Assembly: GCA_019429465.1 (NCBI GenBank)
Contig: JAHYIV010000015.1
Span: forward strand, 1 to 64,000
Direction: 5' to 3'
Source: Desulfoarculaceae bacterium
GTDB lineage: Bacteria > Desulfobacterota > Desulfobulbia > Desulfobulbales > Desulfocapsaceae
DNA: 64,000 bases
Shown here: one piece after another, positions 10,320 through 21,533 of the stretch
Numbering within the stretch: the stretch's first letter is position 1
How the letters are laid out: each line of letters opens with the position of its first letter
The notes under the pieces: model-generated
Databases searched by the model: none
The model's input: only the letters and a program-made list of their open reading frames with translations
Told to the model about the DNA's origin: nothing
Program-made: the position numbers and the translations under genes

Positions 10320-11502
10320 CAGGACTTTCCCGTTTTTCCCTGTTCGGCCATTCCGGTTCGGGCAAGACGACACTGCTGCGCTGTATAGCCGGGCTTGAGC
10401 GAGCACGGCAAGGATTTCTGGCAATCAATGGCCATATTTGATGGTTTCGTAAAAACTCAATTTCTGGGATGGCTAAGTAAAAAGCGTCAAATGCGAGGCG
10501 CGCAAATTTCGAGGAATGAGGCGTACTTGAGTACGCCGCAGTGACGAGATAATTCGGAGTCTCGTGACCTCGCTTACCTGCAGCAACGAAGCAGTTGGCG
10601 ACTTTTTACGACGCCATCATATTTGGCAGGATGATTCTATCTGGCTGCCCACCCACAAACGCCCTTTAGGCTATGTTTTTCAGGAGGCCAGTCTCTTTTC
10701 GCATCTGACCGTGCTTGGTAATCTGCGCTATGGCATAAAACGTGCCACTGCGGAGCAAAAGATAAGCCTCGATCAGGCAGTGGCGCTTCTTGGCATCGAT
10801 CATCTGCTTGACCGCAAGGGAGACCGGCTTTCCGGTGGCGAGCGCCAGCGGGTCAGTATTGCCAGGGCCTTGGCGGTCAGCCCCCGCCTGCTGCTTATGG
10901 ATGAACCTCTGGCAGCCCTTGACCATAAACGGAAACAGGAAATTTTGCCTTATCTGGAACGTCTGCATCGGGAGCTCGAGATCCCTGCCTTTTATGTCAG
11001 TCATTCTGCTGATGAAGTAGCCAGGCTGGCAGATCATCTTGTTGTTATGGAGGATGGCAAGGTGCTGACCAATGGCCCATTGGTCGAAACCATGGCCCGG
11101 ATTTTACCCGTCCGGATTGGTGAGGAGAGAGGCGCAGTGCTTGATGTTGTTGTGCAGGAAAGGGACGAGGAATGGCACCTTGTCCGGGTGAACTTCCCGG
11201 GTGGCAGTTTGTGGATACGTGACCCGGGATTTCCAGTAGGTCACAAGCTCCGGGTGAGAGTGCTGGCCCGTGATGTCAGCCTGACCCGACATCGCCCGAC
11301 GCCAACAAGCATCCAGAATGTATTGCCTGGGCGAGTGAGTATCGTGGTCGACGATGAACATCCCGGACTGGCATTGGCACGGATTCAGATTGGGGCATCA
11401 GTTGTGATTGCCCGCCTGACAAAAAAAGCGGTTGCGGCCTTTGAGCTGCTGCCCGGGCAAGAGGTATGGGTACAAGTGCAGTCAGTGTCCTTGATTGAAT
11501 AA
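10320..11502 (+). pseudogene. modC: Molybdate ABC transporter ATPase ModC, 5'-truncated and split by MITE-A
   Basis: The frame at 10322-10438 reads [20 protein letters not shown] (Walker A), then a 181-bp repeat supplies a TGA stop. After the repeat, from 10620, the same protein resumes at W-Q-D-D and continues through GYVFQEASLFSHLTV, the signature LSGGERQRVSIARAL, Walker B LLMDEPLAALD and a C-terminal molybdate-binding TOBE region (about residues 200-312 of the downstream frame). Removing the repeat and one 4-bp duplication restores a continuous frame. The first 20-25 codons of a normal ModC are also missing, since the preceding gene ends at 10319. No modA or modB is adjacent. The remnant cannot make a functional ATPase. 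Confidence 0.92.
10439..10619 (+). mobile_element. MITE-A copy 2, inserted in modC
   Basis: 181 bp with imperfect terminal inverted repeats (17 of 20 matching, ends TGATGG...CCATCA), flanked by the 4-bp duplication TATT (10435-10438 and 10620-10623). An internal palindrome, GGCGTACT-TG-AGTACGCC, lies near 10521-10538. There is no coding capacity. It is nearly identical to the copy at 20153-20333, so insertion is recent. The transposase family is not identifiable from the ends alone. Confidence 0.93.
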
Positions 11503-11920
11503 CGACGGGGTGGTCTTTGCAAAGCGGAGGTCAAGGAAGTCAGCCGGAGAGGACCGTACACGGCCCATCTGGCTGACCAGATTGGCTGAGGTGGCAAAAA
11601 AAAACTATCATTCTTCGAATAATTCGCATACGATAATTCTAAATAAAAAAAATGACCACTCTCCTTTCCCTTTCTTTCAGCAATTATTCAGTGGATACCT
11701 TTGCCGGTAACGGCGAAAATCGGCAGTTTCACTTCGCGCAGAGAGCCAAGGGCGGGATCGGGATCTCGCTGGAACGTTCCGGCCGGTTTTGTTCCCCTTG
11801 GGTCTGCAACAGGGAATGGACTCTTGGCGCATGGCATATATTTTCCGCTCCCCATTGGGAGTCGTACACAAGCCACCCCACTACCCCTATCAGTTCATTC
11901 ATAATTAAAAGGAGATATAC
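11503..11920. other. Intergenic region, no gene seen
   Basis: Short frames on both strands give no recognisable protein. An inverted pair GTCAGCCG and CTGGCTGAC (about 11539-11578) could form a weak hairpin after modC. Confidence 0.3.
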
Positions 11921-12076
11921 GTGAACATGACTTTAAGCCTTGCCCCCCTGGTATCGCTGATAGCCGGCATTCTTATTCTGGTTGCGCCGCGTCTGTTGAG
12001 ATACATCGTCGCCATCTATTTGATTGTTATCGGTTTGATCGGGTTATTCGGTGCGAACAGTTTTCATATTCGGTAA
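11921..12076 (+). CDS. DUF3096 small membrane protein
   Basis: A 51-residue peptide read from GTG 11921, or 49 residues from ATG 11927, preceded by AAAAGGAGATA. It is almost entirely two hydrophobic segments, LAPLVSLIAGILILVAPRLL and YIVAIYLIVIGLIGLFG, separated by an Arg-rich turn. This is the pattern of the DUF3096 family of two-helix inner-membrane peptides. The function is unknown. The gene is too short for most ORF cut-offs. Confidence 0.8.
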   Translation: MNMTLSLAPLVSLIAGILILVAPRLLRYIVAIYLIVIGLIGLFGANSFHIR

Positions 12077-12198
12077 TACGGACATCGGACGTCGGGCGTT
12101 GATCGTCTGACAAAGATGTCATGGTGGGGGAGGCGCGGATTGAATCTGTTCAGACTGAGGTCTTCCCTTTTCACTGTCCCATATCCAAGGAGAAAACT

Positions 12199-12903
12199 AT
12201 GAAAAAGAAACTCAGTGTTGTGGCGCTGACGGCAGTCCTGATGCTCTGGGGTTGCGGTCCGGATGAAAAAAAAGACGAGGCTCCGGTGTCGGAAACGATG
12301 GCCGTTGCCGAGCAGAGCCTGGAGAAGGCGATAGAAGCAACCGAGGCGGCTGAAGAACAGCTTGTGGAAACGACCAAGGAGGCTGCGGAAGAGATTAAGG
12401 CGGCGGATGAAGTGGTTGAAAAAACGATTATTGCCGAGGAAGAAAAGGTCGCGGAAGCGGCTGAGGCTGTTTCCGCTGCGGCTGTTTCAGCTGCGGCTGT
12501 TTCCGCTGCGGCCACAGAGGTGATTGAAGCGGTTGAAGAAAAGATTGAAATAAAGGCTGTACAAGAGGAAGCGGTAGCAGTGCAGGAAGAAAAGGTTGCG
12601 GCTGCCGAGAAGGTGGAAGAGAAAGCAGCAACTGTGGTGGCAGAGAGCAGGCAGCCGGTCACGACCACGGTGGAAAGCGTTGTCATTGACAACAAGAATG
12701 GCAAGGTTGTTTTATTGCATAAGAAACACGCCGAGGCCTTCGGCTGTGCTGCCTGCCACGGCGATCAGGAGCCTGGCCCGTTCGAGCTGGGAAAAGAGAA
12801 GGCCCATGCCCTGTGTCAGGGCTGTCATAAGGAAAAACAGGCCGGTCCCACCAGCTGCGCCAAGTGCCATCAGAAAAAGGTGCAGGCCGTCGAGGGCTGT
12901 TGA
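12199..12903 (+). CDS. Lipoprotein with Ala/Glu-rich stalk and three-haem cytochrome c domain
   Basis: The signal peptide ends in a lipobox (L-M-L-W-G-C, lipid on Cys16), so the protein is membrane-anchored and periplasmic. Residues 20-150 are a low-complexity Ala/Glu/Val/Lys stalk predicted to form a long helix, with a tandem A-V-S-A-A repeat. The C-terminal 60 residues hold three CxxCH haem sites (CAACH, CQGCH, CAKCH) plus extra His residues, as in class III c7-type cytochromes. It is probably a periplasmic electron carrier held away from the membrane. The frame is open to 12121, but ATG 12199 with AAGGAG and the signal peptide decides the start. Confidence 0.87.
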   Translation: MKKKLSVVALTAVLMLWGCGPDEKKDEAPVSETMAVAEQSLEKAIEATEAAEEQLVETTKEAAEEIKAADEVVEKTIIAEEEKVAEAAEAVSAAAVSAAAVSAAATEVIEAVEEKIEIKAVQEEAVAVQEEKVAAAEKVEEKAATVVAESRQPVTTTVESVVIDNKNGKVVLLHKKHAEAFGCAACHGDQEPGPFELGKEKAHALCQGCHKEKQAGPTSCAKCHQKKVQAVEGC

Positions 12904-13097
12904 TTATTGCCTTGTTTTCGTGACGGGCGACTCTCTGATTGCCAGAGAGCCGCCCTCTGGTCCTGTCAGCTGACCATTCCCGGTAATGAGCAGGGGCTTG
13001 GATCTCTTCCTTCTCAGGGCCGAAAGCAGGGAGGATCATTTCTGACGAACATCATCTTGCTCAGTGATTTTAATCGTATGGAATGAGGAGGCGCCTC

Positions 13098-14567
13098 ATG
13101 CCTGAGTCGCAGGATAAATCTTGTGATTTTGCCATATTCGGAGTTCTTGGTGATCTCTCCCGTCGCAAACTTATTCCGTCTCTCTATCAGCTGGACCGGG
13201 AAGGACTGCTCCATCCTGATACCCGGATCCTGGGGATTGCCCGTCATGAGCTCAGTGAGGCCGATTTTGCCCAGAAGATGCGGGAGGCCCTCGAGACCTT
13301 TGTCAAAGGCGGCCTCGATCCAGAGGTGACCGCGCGTCTGCTGGCCCGTCTGCGCTATGTCCTGATCCATATTGATCAACCCGGGGAGTATAAAAAACTG
13401 CTGGAGGTCACAGATCAGGACAAGCGGGTACTGGTCAATTACTTCTCCGTTGGTCCCCATCTCTTTGAAGATATCTGCCGGGGGCTGGATCACGCCGGCA
13501 TCATCACCCCTGAGACCAGGGTGGTGCTCGAGAAGCCCATCGGCCACGATCTTGCCTCATCGCGAGAGATCAATGATGTGGTGGCCGGGGTCTTTGGTGA
13601 GGATCAGGTCTACCGGATTGACCACTATCTGGGCAAGGAAACGGTGATGAATCTGCTGGCCCTGCGGTTTGCCAATTCTATTTTTATCACTAACTGGGAT
13701 CATGACACCATTGATCATGTCCAGATCACCGTGGCCGAAGAGGTGGGCATTGAGGGACGCTGGGGCTATTTCGATCAATCCGGCCAGTTGCGGGATATGG
13801 TGCAGAATCATCTGATCCAGATCCTCACCCTGGTGGCCATGGAGCCGCCGGCGAATATGGACGGTGACTCCATCCGCAACGAGAAGCTGAAGGTGCTCAA
13901 GGCCCTGCGTCCCATCACCGTTGACAATGCCCATGAGAAGACCGTGCGCGGCCAGTATGCGGCCGGTTTTATCAGGGGCAATCCGGTTCCCGGCTACCTG
14001 CAGGAAGAGGGCGGCAATCCCAAGTCCACCTCCGAGAGCTTTGTGGCCATCAAGGTGGATATCGACAACTGGCGCTGGGCCGGCGTCCCTTTTTATCTGC
14101 GCACCGGCAAGCGCATGACCACCAAGCGTTCGGAGGTCGTCATCTTTTTCAAACAACTGCCCCATAACATCTTCAAGGACAGTTTCAAGGAAAAGCTGCC
14201 GCCCAACAAGCTGGTGATCCGTCTCCAGCCCGATGAGGGGGTGGAGATCGAGATGCTCAACAAGGTGCCCGGCATCGGCAAGGGGATCAGGCTGCAGAAG
14301 ACCCTGCTCAACCTGAGTTTTTCCGATGCCTTTTCGGACGTGCACGTGGCTGACGCCTATGAGCGTCTGATCCTGGAGACCATGATCGGCAATCAGTCCC
14401 TCTTTATCCGCAGTGATGAGGTGGAGTGCTCCTGGGCCTGGATTGATTCCATCCAGGAGGCCTGGGCCGGCTCCAGCGAGCCGCCCCGGACCTATCCGGC
14501 CGGCTCCTGGGGGCCGGTGGCCTCGGTGGCGCTGCTGGCCCGCGACGGCCGGGAGTGGGAGGAGTAG
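13098..14567 (+). CDS. zwf: Glucose-6-phosphate 1-dehydrogenase
   Basis: Oxidises glucose 6-phosphate to 6-phosphogluconolactone with NAD(P)+. The N-terminal Rossmann segment FGVLGDLSRRKLIPSLYQL and the substrate-binding and catalytic motif RIDHYLGKETVMNL are clear, and 489 residues is normal. I take ATG 13098, which GAGGAGG precedes by 8 bases, rather than the ATG at 13083, which lies upstream of that site. It is the first gene of a four-gene cluster in pathway order (zwf-pgl-edd-eda). Confidence 0.96.
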   Translation: MPESQDKSCDFAIFGVLGDLSRRKLIPSLYQLDREGLLHPDTRILGIARHELSEADFAQKMREALETFVKGGLDPEVTARLLARLRYVLIHIDQPGEYKKLLEVTDQDKRVLVNYFSVGPHLFEDICRGLDHAGIITPETRVVLEKPIGHDLASSREINDVVAGVFGEDQVYRIDHYLGKETVMNLLALRFANSIFITNWDHDTIDHVQITVAEEVGIEGRWGYFDQSGQLRDMVQNHLIQILTLVAMEPPANMDGDSIRNEKLKVLKALRPITVDNAHEKTVRGQYAAGFIRGNPVPGYLQEEGGNPKSTSESFVAIKVDIDNWRWAGVPFYLRTGKRMTTKRSEVVIFFKQLPHNIFKDSFKEKLPPNKLVIRLQPDEGVEIEMLNKVPGIGKGIRLQKTLLNLSFSDAFSDVHVADAYERLILETMIGNQSLFIRSDEVECSWAWIDSIQEAWAGSSEPPRTYPAGSWGPVASVALLARDGREWEE

Positions 14568-14575
14568 GGGCGGCC

Positions 14576-15277
14576 ATGAAAGAGGGGCAAGTTTTGGAGT
14601 TTCCCTCTTCCGGGATGCTGGTGGCGGCGCTGGCGGCACGGATCAGCGAGCTGCTGCGAGAGGGTATCGATCAACGCGGTCAGGCCAGTCTGGCGGTCTC
14701 CGGCGGCAGCACCCCCGTTCCGCTCTTTGCACGCCTGGCGGAGATGGATCTGCCATGGGACAGGGTCACGGTCTCCCTGGTCGATGAACGCTGGGTCGAG
14801 CCGCAGGATCCCGATTCCAATGAGCATCTGGTCCGCACCCGGCTGCTGCGCCATAAGGCGGCCGCCGCCCGTTTTATCCCCATGAAGACGCCGGATGCCA
14901 CCGCCCTCCAGGGAGAAGAGGCCTGCGCCCTCGCGCAACTGGAGGCGCCCCGCCCCTATGACTGCCTGCTCCTGGGGATGGGTAATGATGGTCATACCGC
15001 CTCCCTCTTCCCCGGCGCCGCCAATCTGGATACAGCAGTTGATCTTAATTCCGGCAGGATCTGCATGGCCATCCGCCCGCCCTCTGCTCCCCATGAAAGG
15101 ATGACCCTGACCCTGCCCGCCATCCTTGCCAGCCGTCAGCTCTTCCTCCATCTGCAGGGCGAAGAGAAAAAAAAGGTGCTGGCCCTGGCGCAGGCGGCAG
15201 GGGATGCCCGGCAGATGCCCATCCGTTATGTCCTGCGCCAGGGAACCACGCCTGTGACTGTCTACTGGTCTCCCTGA
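14576..15277 (+). CDS. pgl: 6-phosphogluconolactonase (DevB type)
   Basis: Hydrolyses 6-phosphogluconolactone to 6-phosphogluconate. The 233-residue protein has the DevB/SOL motifs AVSGGSTPVPLFARL, VSLVDERWVEPQDPDSNEHL and LLGMGNDGHTASLFPG, the last carrying the catalytic His. It starts 8 bp after the zwf stop codon, behind a GGGAGG-rich stretch that overlaps the end of zwf, so translation is probably coupled. Confidence 0.95.
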   Translation: MKEGQVLEFPSSGMLVAALAARISELLREGIDQRGQASLAVSGGSTPVPLFARLAEMDLPWDRVTVSLVDERWVEPQDPDSNEHLVRTRLLRHKAAAARFIPMKTPDATALQGEEACALAQLEAPRPYDCLLLGMGNDGHTASLFPGAANLDTAVDLNSGRICMAIRPPSAPHERMTLTLPAILASRQLFLHLQGEEKKKVLALAQAAGDARQMPIRYVLRQGTTPVTVYWSP

Positions 15278-15329
15278 TTAAATTAGTCTTAGGGATGAGT
15301 ATTTTCCACGTCCCTTAAAGGAGAAAACC

Positions 15330-17162
<1,833 letters not shown>

Positions 17163-17194
17163 ACGCTTCTTTTACATCTTGAGACGAGGGACAC

Positions 17195-17857
17195 ATGAGA
17201 CAGCCGCAGTGGAAGATGCCACCATTGGAGATCCTGGAGGCCGGGCCGGTGGTGCCGGTCATGGTGATTCATGAACTGGCGCATGCCGTGCCTCTGGCCA
17301 GGGCGCTGGTGGCAGGCGGGGTCAGGGTGCTGGAGATTGTCCTGCGCACACCGGTGGCCCTCGATGCCATCCGGGCCATCGTCCGCGAGGTGCCTGAGGC
17401 CTTGACCGGCGCCGGGACGGTGGTCAACGCCCAGGATCTGGCTGCAGTGACCGGGGCCGGGGCCGTTTTTGCCATCAGTCCCGGTCTGACCCGGGAACTT
17501 CTTGATGCCGCCGTGCAGGGGTCCATTGCCCTGATTCCAGGAATAGCCACGATCTCCGAATTGATGCTGGGGCTGGATAAAGGCTACCGCCAGTTCAAAT
17601 TTTTTCCGGCAGAGGCCGCCGGTGGCATCGAGATGCTCAAGGCCATTGGCGGGCCCTTTCCCCAGGTAACCTTCTGTCCCACCGGCGGTATCTCCGCTGC
17701 CAATTACCTCAACTATCTGGCCTTGAAAAATGTGGCCTGCGTCGGCGGTTCCTGGATGGTCGCGGGTGATCTTATCGCGGCGCGGAACTGGACGGCAATC
17801 ACCGAACTGGCGGCCCGGACCATTGCTGCTGCCGATCACTCTTTATCCAGCCATTGA
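17195..17857 (+). CDS. eda: KDPG aldolase (2-dehydro-3-deoxyphosphogluconate aldolase)
   Basis: Cleaves KDPG to pyruvate and glyceraldehyde 3-phosphate. The 220-residue protein has the catalytic Glu in [11 protein letters not shown], the Schiff-base Lys in [14 protein letters not shown] and the phosphate-binding [15 protein letters not shown]. It closes the zwf-pgl-edd-eda cluster, 32 bp after edd. The set is complete for glucose 6-phosphate to pyruvate plus triose phosphate. Confidence 0.96.
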   Translation: MRQPQWKMPPLEILEAGPVVPVMVIHELAHAVPLARALVAGGVRVLEIVLRTPVALDAIRAIVREVPEALTGAGTVVNAQDLAAVTGAGAVFAISPGLTRELLDAAVQGSIALIPGIATISELMLGLDKGYRQFKFFPAEAAGGIEMLKAIGGPFPQVTFCPTGGISAANYLNYLALKNVACVGGSWMVAGDLIAARNWTAITELAARTIAAADHSLSSH

Positions 17858-17946
17858 TCTCTTCATCGTTTTATACCTTCGCAAACAGAATTTCCCCCGC
17901 AGGCTACCGTAGGACAAGTCACAGAAGGGCGGATTCCTCTGACTTG

Positions 17947-20070
17947 TCAAACATCGCGGAGCGACAGGGCAATCCGTTTCCGTTGACGGTCAACCTCCAG
18001 CAGGCGCACCGTCACCTGCTGCCGCACCTGAATCACCTCTGCCGGATCCTTGACAAAACGGTCGGCCAGCTGACTGATGTGGATCAGACCGTCCTGGTGG
18101 ACTCCGATATCGACAAAGGCCCCGAATTTCGTCACATTGGTGACAATCCCCGGCAGCCGCATGCCGGGCTCCAGGTCATCGATGCTGTTGATCCCGGCGG
18201 CAAAGGCAAAGACTGCAAACGAGGCCCGGGGGTCGCGTCCGGGTTTGGCCAGTTCCGCCATGATGTCGGCCAGGGTCGGCAGGCCCACCGTATCCGTGAC
18301 ATAGCGCCCCACATCCAGCTGTGATCTGATTTCTCCCTGCCCCATCAGGTCGAGCACCTTGCCGCCGCAATCCCTGGCCATCTGTTCAACAATACTATAT
18401 TGCTCCGGATGCACACCGCTGGAGTCCAGGGGATTTTTAGCTCCACGGATGCGCAGGAAGCCGGCGCATTGTTCAAAGGCCTTGGCCCCCAGGCGAGGAA
18501 CCTTGAGCAGCTGGCTCCGGCTGCTGAACGGTCCATGCTCATTCCTGAAGGCAATAATATTTTTGGCGAGTACCGGACCGAGACCGGAAACAAAGGTGAG
18601 GAGCTCGATGCTGGCGCTGTTCACCTCCACCCCGACGCTGTTGACGCAGCTGATCACCACATCCTCCAGACTTTTTTTCAGGGCCGCCTGGTTGACGTCG
18701 TGCTGGTATTGACCGACGCCGATAGCCTTGGGATCGAGTTTCACCAGTTCGGCCAGAGGGTCCTGCAGTCGTCGGCCGATGGAGACCGCGCCCCGTACCG
18801 TCAGATCATGATCGGGAAACTCGGCCCTTGCCGTCTCTGAGGCGGAGTAGATCGAGGCGCCGCTTTCATCGACCATGGTAATCAGCGGATCATGCATCAG
18901 TCTGAGGGCGCGGACAAAGCTCTCTGTCTCGCGGCCTGCCGTGCCGTTGCCGATGGCAATGGCCTCGATGTTGAACTTCCCGGCCAGCTCCATGACCAGT
19001 TGGCCGGCCTCCCGGCTCTTGCGTTCGGAGAGGGTCGGATAGATGGTGGTGAAGTGGAGGAGCTTGCCCTGTCCGTCGAGGCAGACCAGTTTGGCACCGG
19101 TCCGAAAGCCGGGATCGAGGGCCATAACCCTTTTCTGGCCCATGGGCGGCGTCAGCAGCAGCTGTCGCAGATTGTCGGCAAAGACCTGGATTGCCTCCCG
19201 GTCCGCCCGTTCCTTTATCGTGATCCGCAGTTCGTTTTCCAGGGAGGGCGCCAGTAGTCGCTTGTAACTGTCATCACATGCCAGAGCGACCTGGCGGCCG
19301 GATTCAGAGCTGTTCTTCACATAGCGATGATGCAGCAGACCCTGGGTCGCATCTTCGGGGGGGCGCAGGGAAAGGGTCAGTATCTTTTCATTCTCCCCGC
19401 GCAGCATGGCCAGGAAACGATGGCCTGGTGTCGTGGCCGCCGCCTCCTGCCAGTCGAAATAATCCCGGAATTTGGAGCCTGCCTCCTGGTTCTTCTTGAT
19501 CACCGTGGAGACGATCCGGGCCTCATTGGCAAAGATATGGCGCAATCTGGCCCGGGTTGCGGGATCTTCACTGATCCATTCCGCCATGATATCCCTGGCC
19601 CCGGCCAGGGCCTCGTCTCTGTTTCGCACCTCTTTTTCCGGGTTGATAAAGTCTTGCGGTCGCAGTTCGCGGCCGTCCTGGGCAAAGATGGCGTGGGCCA
19701 GCGGCTCGAGTCCTTTTTCTTTGGCAATGCCGCTTCTGGTCCTTCGTTTGGGTCGGTGGGGCAGGTAGAGATCTTCGAGGGCGGTCAGATTGCTGGCCCC
19801 CTGGATTGCGGTGTTCAAGTCTCTGCTTAAAAGCTCTCGCTCGGCCAGGGAAGAGAGAATGGCCTGCCGCCGCTTATCAAGCTCGGCCAGTTGCGCCAGT
19901 CGATCACGAATGGCGGTAATCTGGGTCTCATCCAGTGAACCGGTGACCTCTTTCCGGTAGCGGGCAATAAAGGGGACCGTGGCCCCACCAGCTAACAGAG
20001 TCGAGGTAGCCGCCACCTGCCCAACGCTGACCTTCAGCTCCCGGGCAATAATTTTTTGATGCTGTTCCAT
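17947..20070 (-). CDS. tex: Tex-family RNA-binding transcription accessory protein
   Basis: A 707-residue protein with the full Tex layout: N-terminal helical region with ATVPFIARYRKEVTGSLDE, YqgF-like RNase H fold (VMALDPGFRTGAKLVCLDGQG), helix-hairpin-helix repeats (NIIAFRNEHGPFSSRSQLL) and a C-terminal S1 domain (GIVTNVTKFGAFVDIGVHQDG). Tex proteins bind nucleic acids and influence transcription or RNA turnover. It converges on eda with about 90 bp between them. Confidence 0.95.
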   Translation of the reverse strand: MEQHQKIIARELKVSVGQVAATSTLLAGGATVPFIARYRKEVTGSLDETQITAIRDRLAQLAELDKRRQAILSSLAERELLSRDLNTAIQGASNLTALEDLYLPHRPKRRTRSGIAKEKGLEPLAHAIFAQDGRELRPQDFINPEKEVRNRDEALAGARDIMAEWISEDPATRARLRHIFANEARIVSTVIKKNQEAGSKFRDYFDWQEAAATTPGHRFLAMLRGENEKILTLSLRPPEDATQGLLHHRYVKNSSESGRQVALACDDSYKRLLAPSLENELRITIKERADREAIQVFADNLRQLLLTPPMGQKRVMALDPGFRTGAKLVCLDGQGKLLHFTTIYPTLSERKSREAGQLVMELAGKFNIEAIAIGNGTAGRETESFVRALRLMHDPLITMVDESGASIYSASETARAEFPDHDLTVRGAVSIGRRLQDPLAELVKLDPKAIGVGQYQHDVNQAALKKSLEDVVISCVNSVGVEVNSASIELLTFVSGLGPVLAKNIIAFRNEHGPFSSRSQLLKVPRLGAKAFEQCAGFLRIRGAKNPLDSSGVHPEQYSIVEQMARDCGGKVLDLMGQGEIRSQLDVGRYVTDTVGLPTLADIMAELAKPGRDPRASFAVFAFAAGINSIDDLEPGMRLPGIVTNVTKFGAFVDIGVHQDGLIHISQLADRFVKDPAEVIQVRQQVTVRLLEVDRQRKRIALSLRDV

Positions 20071-20152
20071 TGAAAATATTTCCTGGGGGTAGAGAAGGGA
20101 CAGGGAGAGGCCGAGGCTTGACCAACGGCTACCACCATCAATTGTTTAAGTT

Positions 20153-20333
20153 TGATGGTTTCGTAAAAACTCAATTTCTGGGATGGCTAAGTAAAAAGCG
20201 TCAAATGCGAGGCGCGCAAATTTCGAGGAATGAGGCGTACTTGAGTACGCCGCAGTGACGAGATAATTCGGAGTCTCGCAAGCTCGCTTACCTGCAGCAA
20301 CGAAGCAGTTGGCGACTTTTTACGACGCCATCA
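20153..20333 (+). mobile_element. MITE-A copy 3, complete
   Basis: A full 181-bp copy flanked by the 4-bp duplication AGTT (20149-20152 and 20334-20337). The same length and ends as the copy in modC, with nearly identical interior sequence. It lies about 80 bp upstream of tex, in the tex/PEP-CTERM divergent region. Confidence 0.94.
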
Positions 20334-20512
20334 AGTTTATCTGTCTTTTCGGCCAAGATGCCCATCCTTTTTCTGCCACTATAACGAGTTAATAGAATCC
20401 CGACAATACCGGGAGAGGATTACTCGTCAATGGAGGCAGGCCCATGTTGTACATGCGCAAAAATACTGGCTGCATTTATTGTCTGCATCAACATGAACCG
20501 GGCACCTGTTAA

Positions 20513-20588
20513 CCCCGATGAACGGGATAAGTGCCTTTCGCAGATTATTTTCTTGTAAAAAAAACAAGAAAATAATCTGTAAGGCACT
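20513..20588 (+). repeat. ATAAG double-hairpin repeat, type R, copy 1
   Basis: A small hairpin CCCGATGAACGGG, then ATAAG, then a long hairpin with arms AGTGCC-TT(TCG) plus CAGATTATTTTCTTG, and the complement CAAGAAAATAATCTG plus T-AAGGCACT around a poly-A loop. The same unit recurs at 25582, 46628 and 52343. The remaining bases of 20334-20750 are AT-rich and hold no gene. Confidence 0.88.
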
Positions 20589-20752
20589 GATATGCGATAA
20601 CATGCTGAAAAAATTCATTAAAAACATATTATTCCGGAATAGAGGAAATTTGTTTTCCCAAAAAGCGTAAAAACTGGTGAAAGTTGGCGTACGATTACCG
20701 CCTTGTTGCCTTAATTGTATGTAATTATTGTTGTTAATATTTTATTGATTGG

Positions 20753-20769
20753 TTGGCGCATTTTTTGCT
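20753..20769 (+). promoter_or_regulatory. Sigma-54 (-24/-12) promoter of the PEP-CTERM gene
   Basis: TTGGCGCA-N4-TTGCT matches the consensus YTGGCACG-N4-TTGCW, with GG at -24 and GC at -12 at the exact spacing. Transcription would begin near 20780, about 70 bases before the start codon at 20851. Genes for PEP-CTERM proteins are known in several lineages to depend on RpoN with the PrsK/PrsR two-component pair, and rpoN itself lies 1.3 kb downstream of this gene. Confidence 0.8.
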
Positions 20770-20850
20770 TATTTTTTGGAGCGTTAGAAGACCTCATGAG
20801 AGGTGATAAACAGCAACAGCCAAACATTATCTGAAAAAAAGGGGGGTAAA

Positions 20851-21393
20851 ATGAAGAAGACATTACTGACAGCATTAGCCACAGGCGTGATGATGTTTGG
20901 CATGGCGGACATGGCCAGGACTGCTCCTATTACCTACAGCGAACTGTACGAGCCAGATATTTTGATGGCTTATGATACTGGTACAGCGACACACTCATGG
21001 ACTTTCGATATAACCGATAATGTTGGATATACTTCAGGTCAGGTGTTCAGTAATGGTACGATTACTTTGAATCTTGAGGATGATGGCGGCCCCGGTGATG
21101 GTGCAGAAAGAGCGACATTTACTTTTTATGGCGGTAGCGGACCGGTTGATAAGCAGATTAATTATGGCACGTGGGGCGGCTATTTTGTTGTAGATTCCAG
21201 CGCATTTAGTGATGGTAAGATTGGGGCCATGCTGGTTGCTACTGCCGGTGATTTTTATTTCCGGAGTCCGCAGCTGGATGTTGTCGGCAATGTTACTGCT
21301 CCACCCAACTCCGTTCCCGAGCCCGCCACCATGCTTCTTCTGGGAACGGGACTCGTAGGCTTGATCGGTGCCAGGCGTAAAATGAAGGCATGA
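20851..21393 (+). CDS. PEP-CTERM sorting-domain protein
   Basis: A 180-residue secreted protein: N-terminal signal peptide (KKTLLTALATGVMMFGMADMA), a Gly/Asp/Thr-rich beta-type body, and a C-terminal sorting signal VPEPATMLLLGTGLVGLIGARRKMKA made of the PEP motif, a transmembrane segment and a basic tail. Such proteins are processed by an exosortase and are usually linked to extracellular matrix formation. No exosortase lies in the window. GGGGGG precedes the ATG at 20851. The upstream frame to 20803 is not supported. Its role beyond surface display is unknown. Confidence 0.9.
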   Translation: MKKTLLTALATGVMMFGMADMARTAPITYSELYEPDILMAYDTGTATHSWTFDITDNVGYTSGQVFSNGTITLNLEDDGGPGDGAERATFTFYGGSGPVDKQINYGTWGGYFVVDSSAFSDGKIGAMLVATAGDFYFRSPQLDVVGNVTAPPNSVPEPATMLLLGTGLVGLIGARRKMKA

Positions 21394-21407
21394 TATCCTC
21401 TTCAGCA

Positions 21408-21455
21408 GGGCAGAGACACCAAGGCAGGGTCATTCATTTGGCTCTGCCTTTTTTT
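21408..21455 (+). terminator. Intrinsic terminator after the PEP-CTERM gene
   Basis: GGCAGAG (about 21410) pairs with CTCTGCC (about 21442), followed by a run of seven T residues. Confidence 0.8.
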
Positions 21456-21533
21456 GTCCCCTTGATTTTCCGGAATTCGGTAAATTTATGATCAACAAAA
21501 AAATCGAAGCTCGTAACTTAAAAAAAATTGAAA

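Noticed and set aside
10436-10441. TGA in modC as selenocysteine
   Set aside because: The stop codon is created by the first bases of the inserted repeat, not by a Cys codon change.
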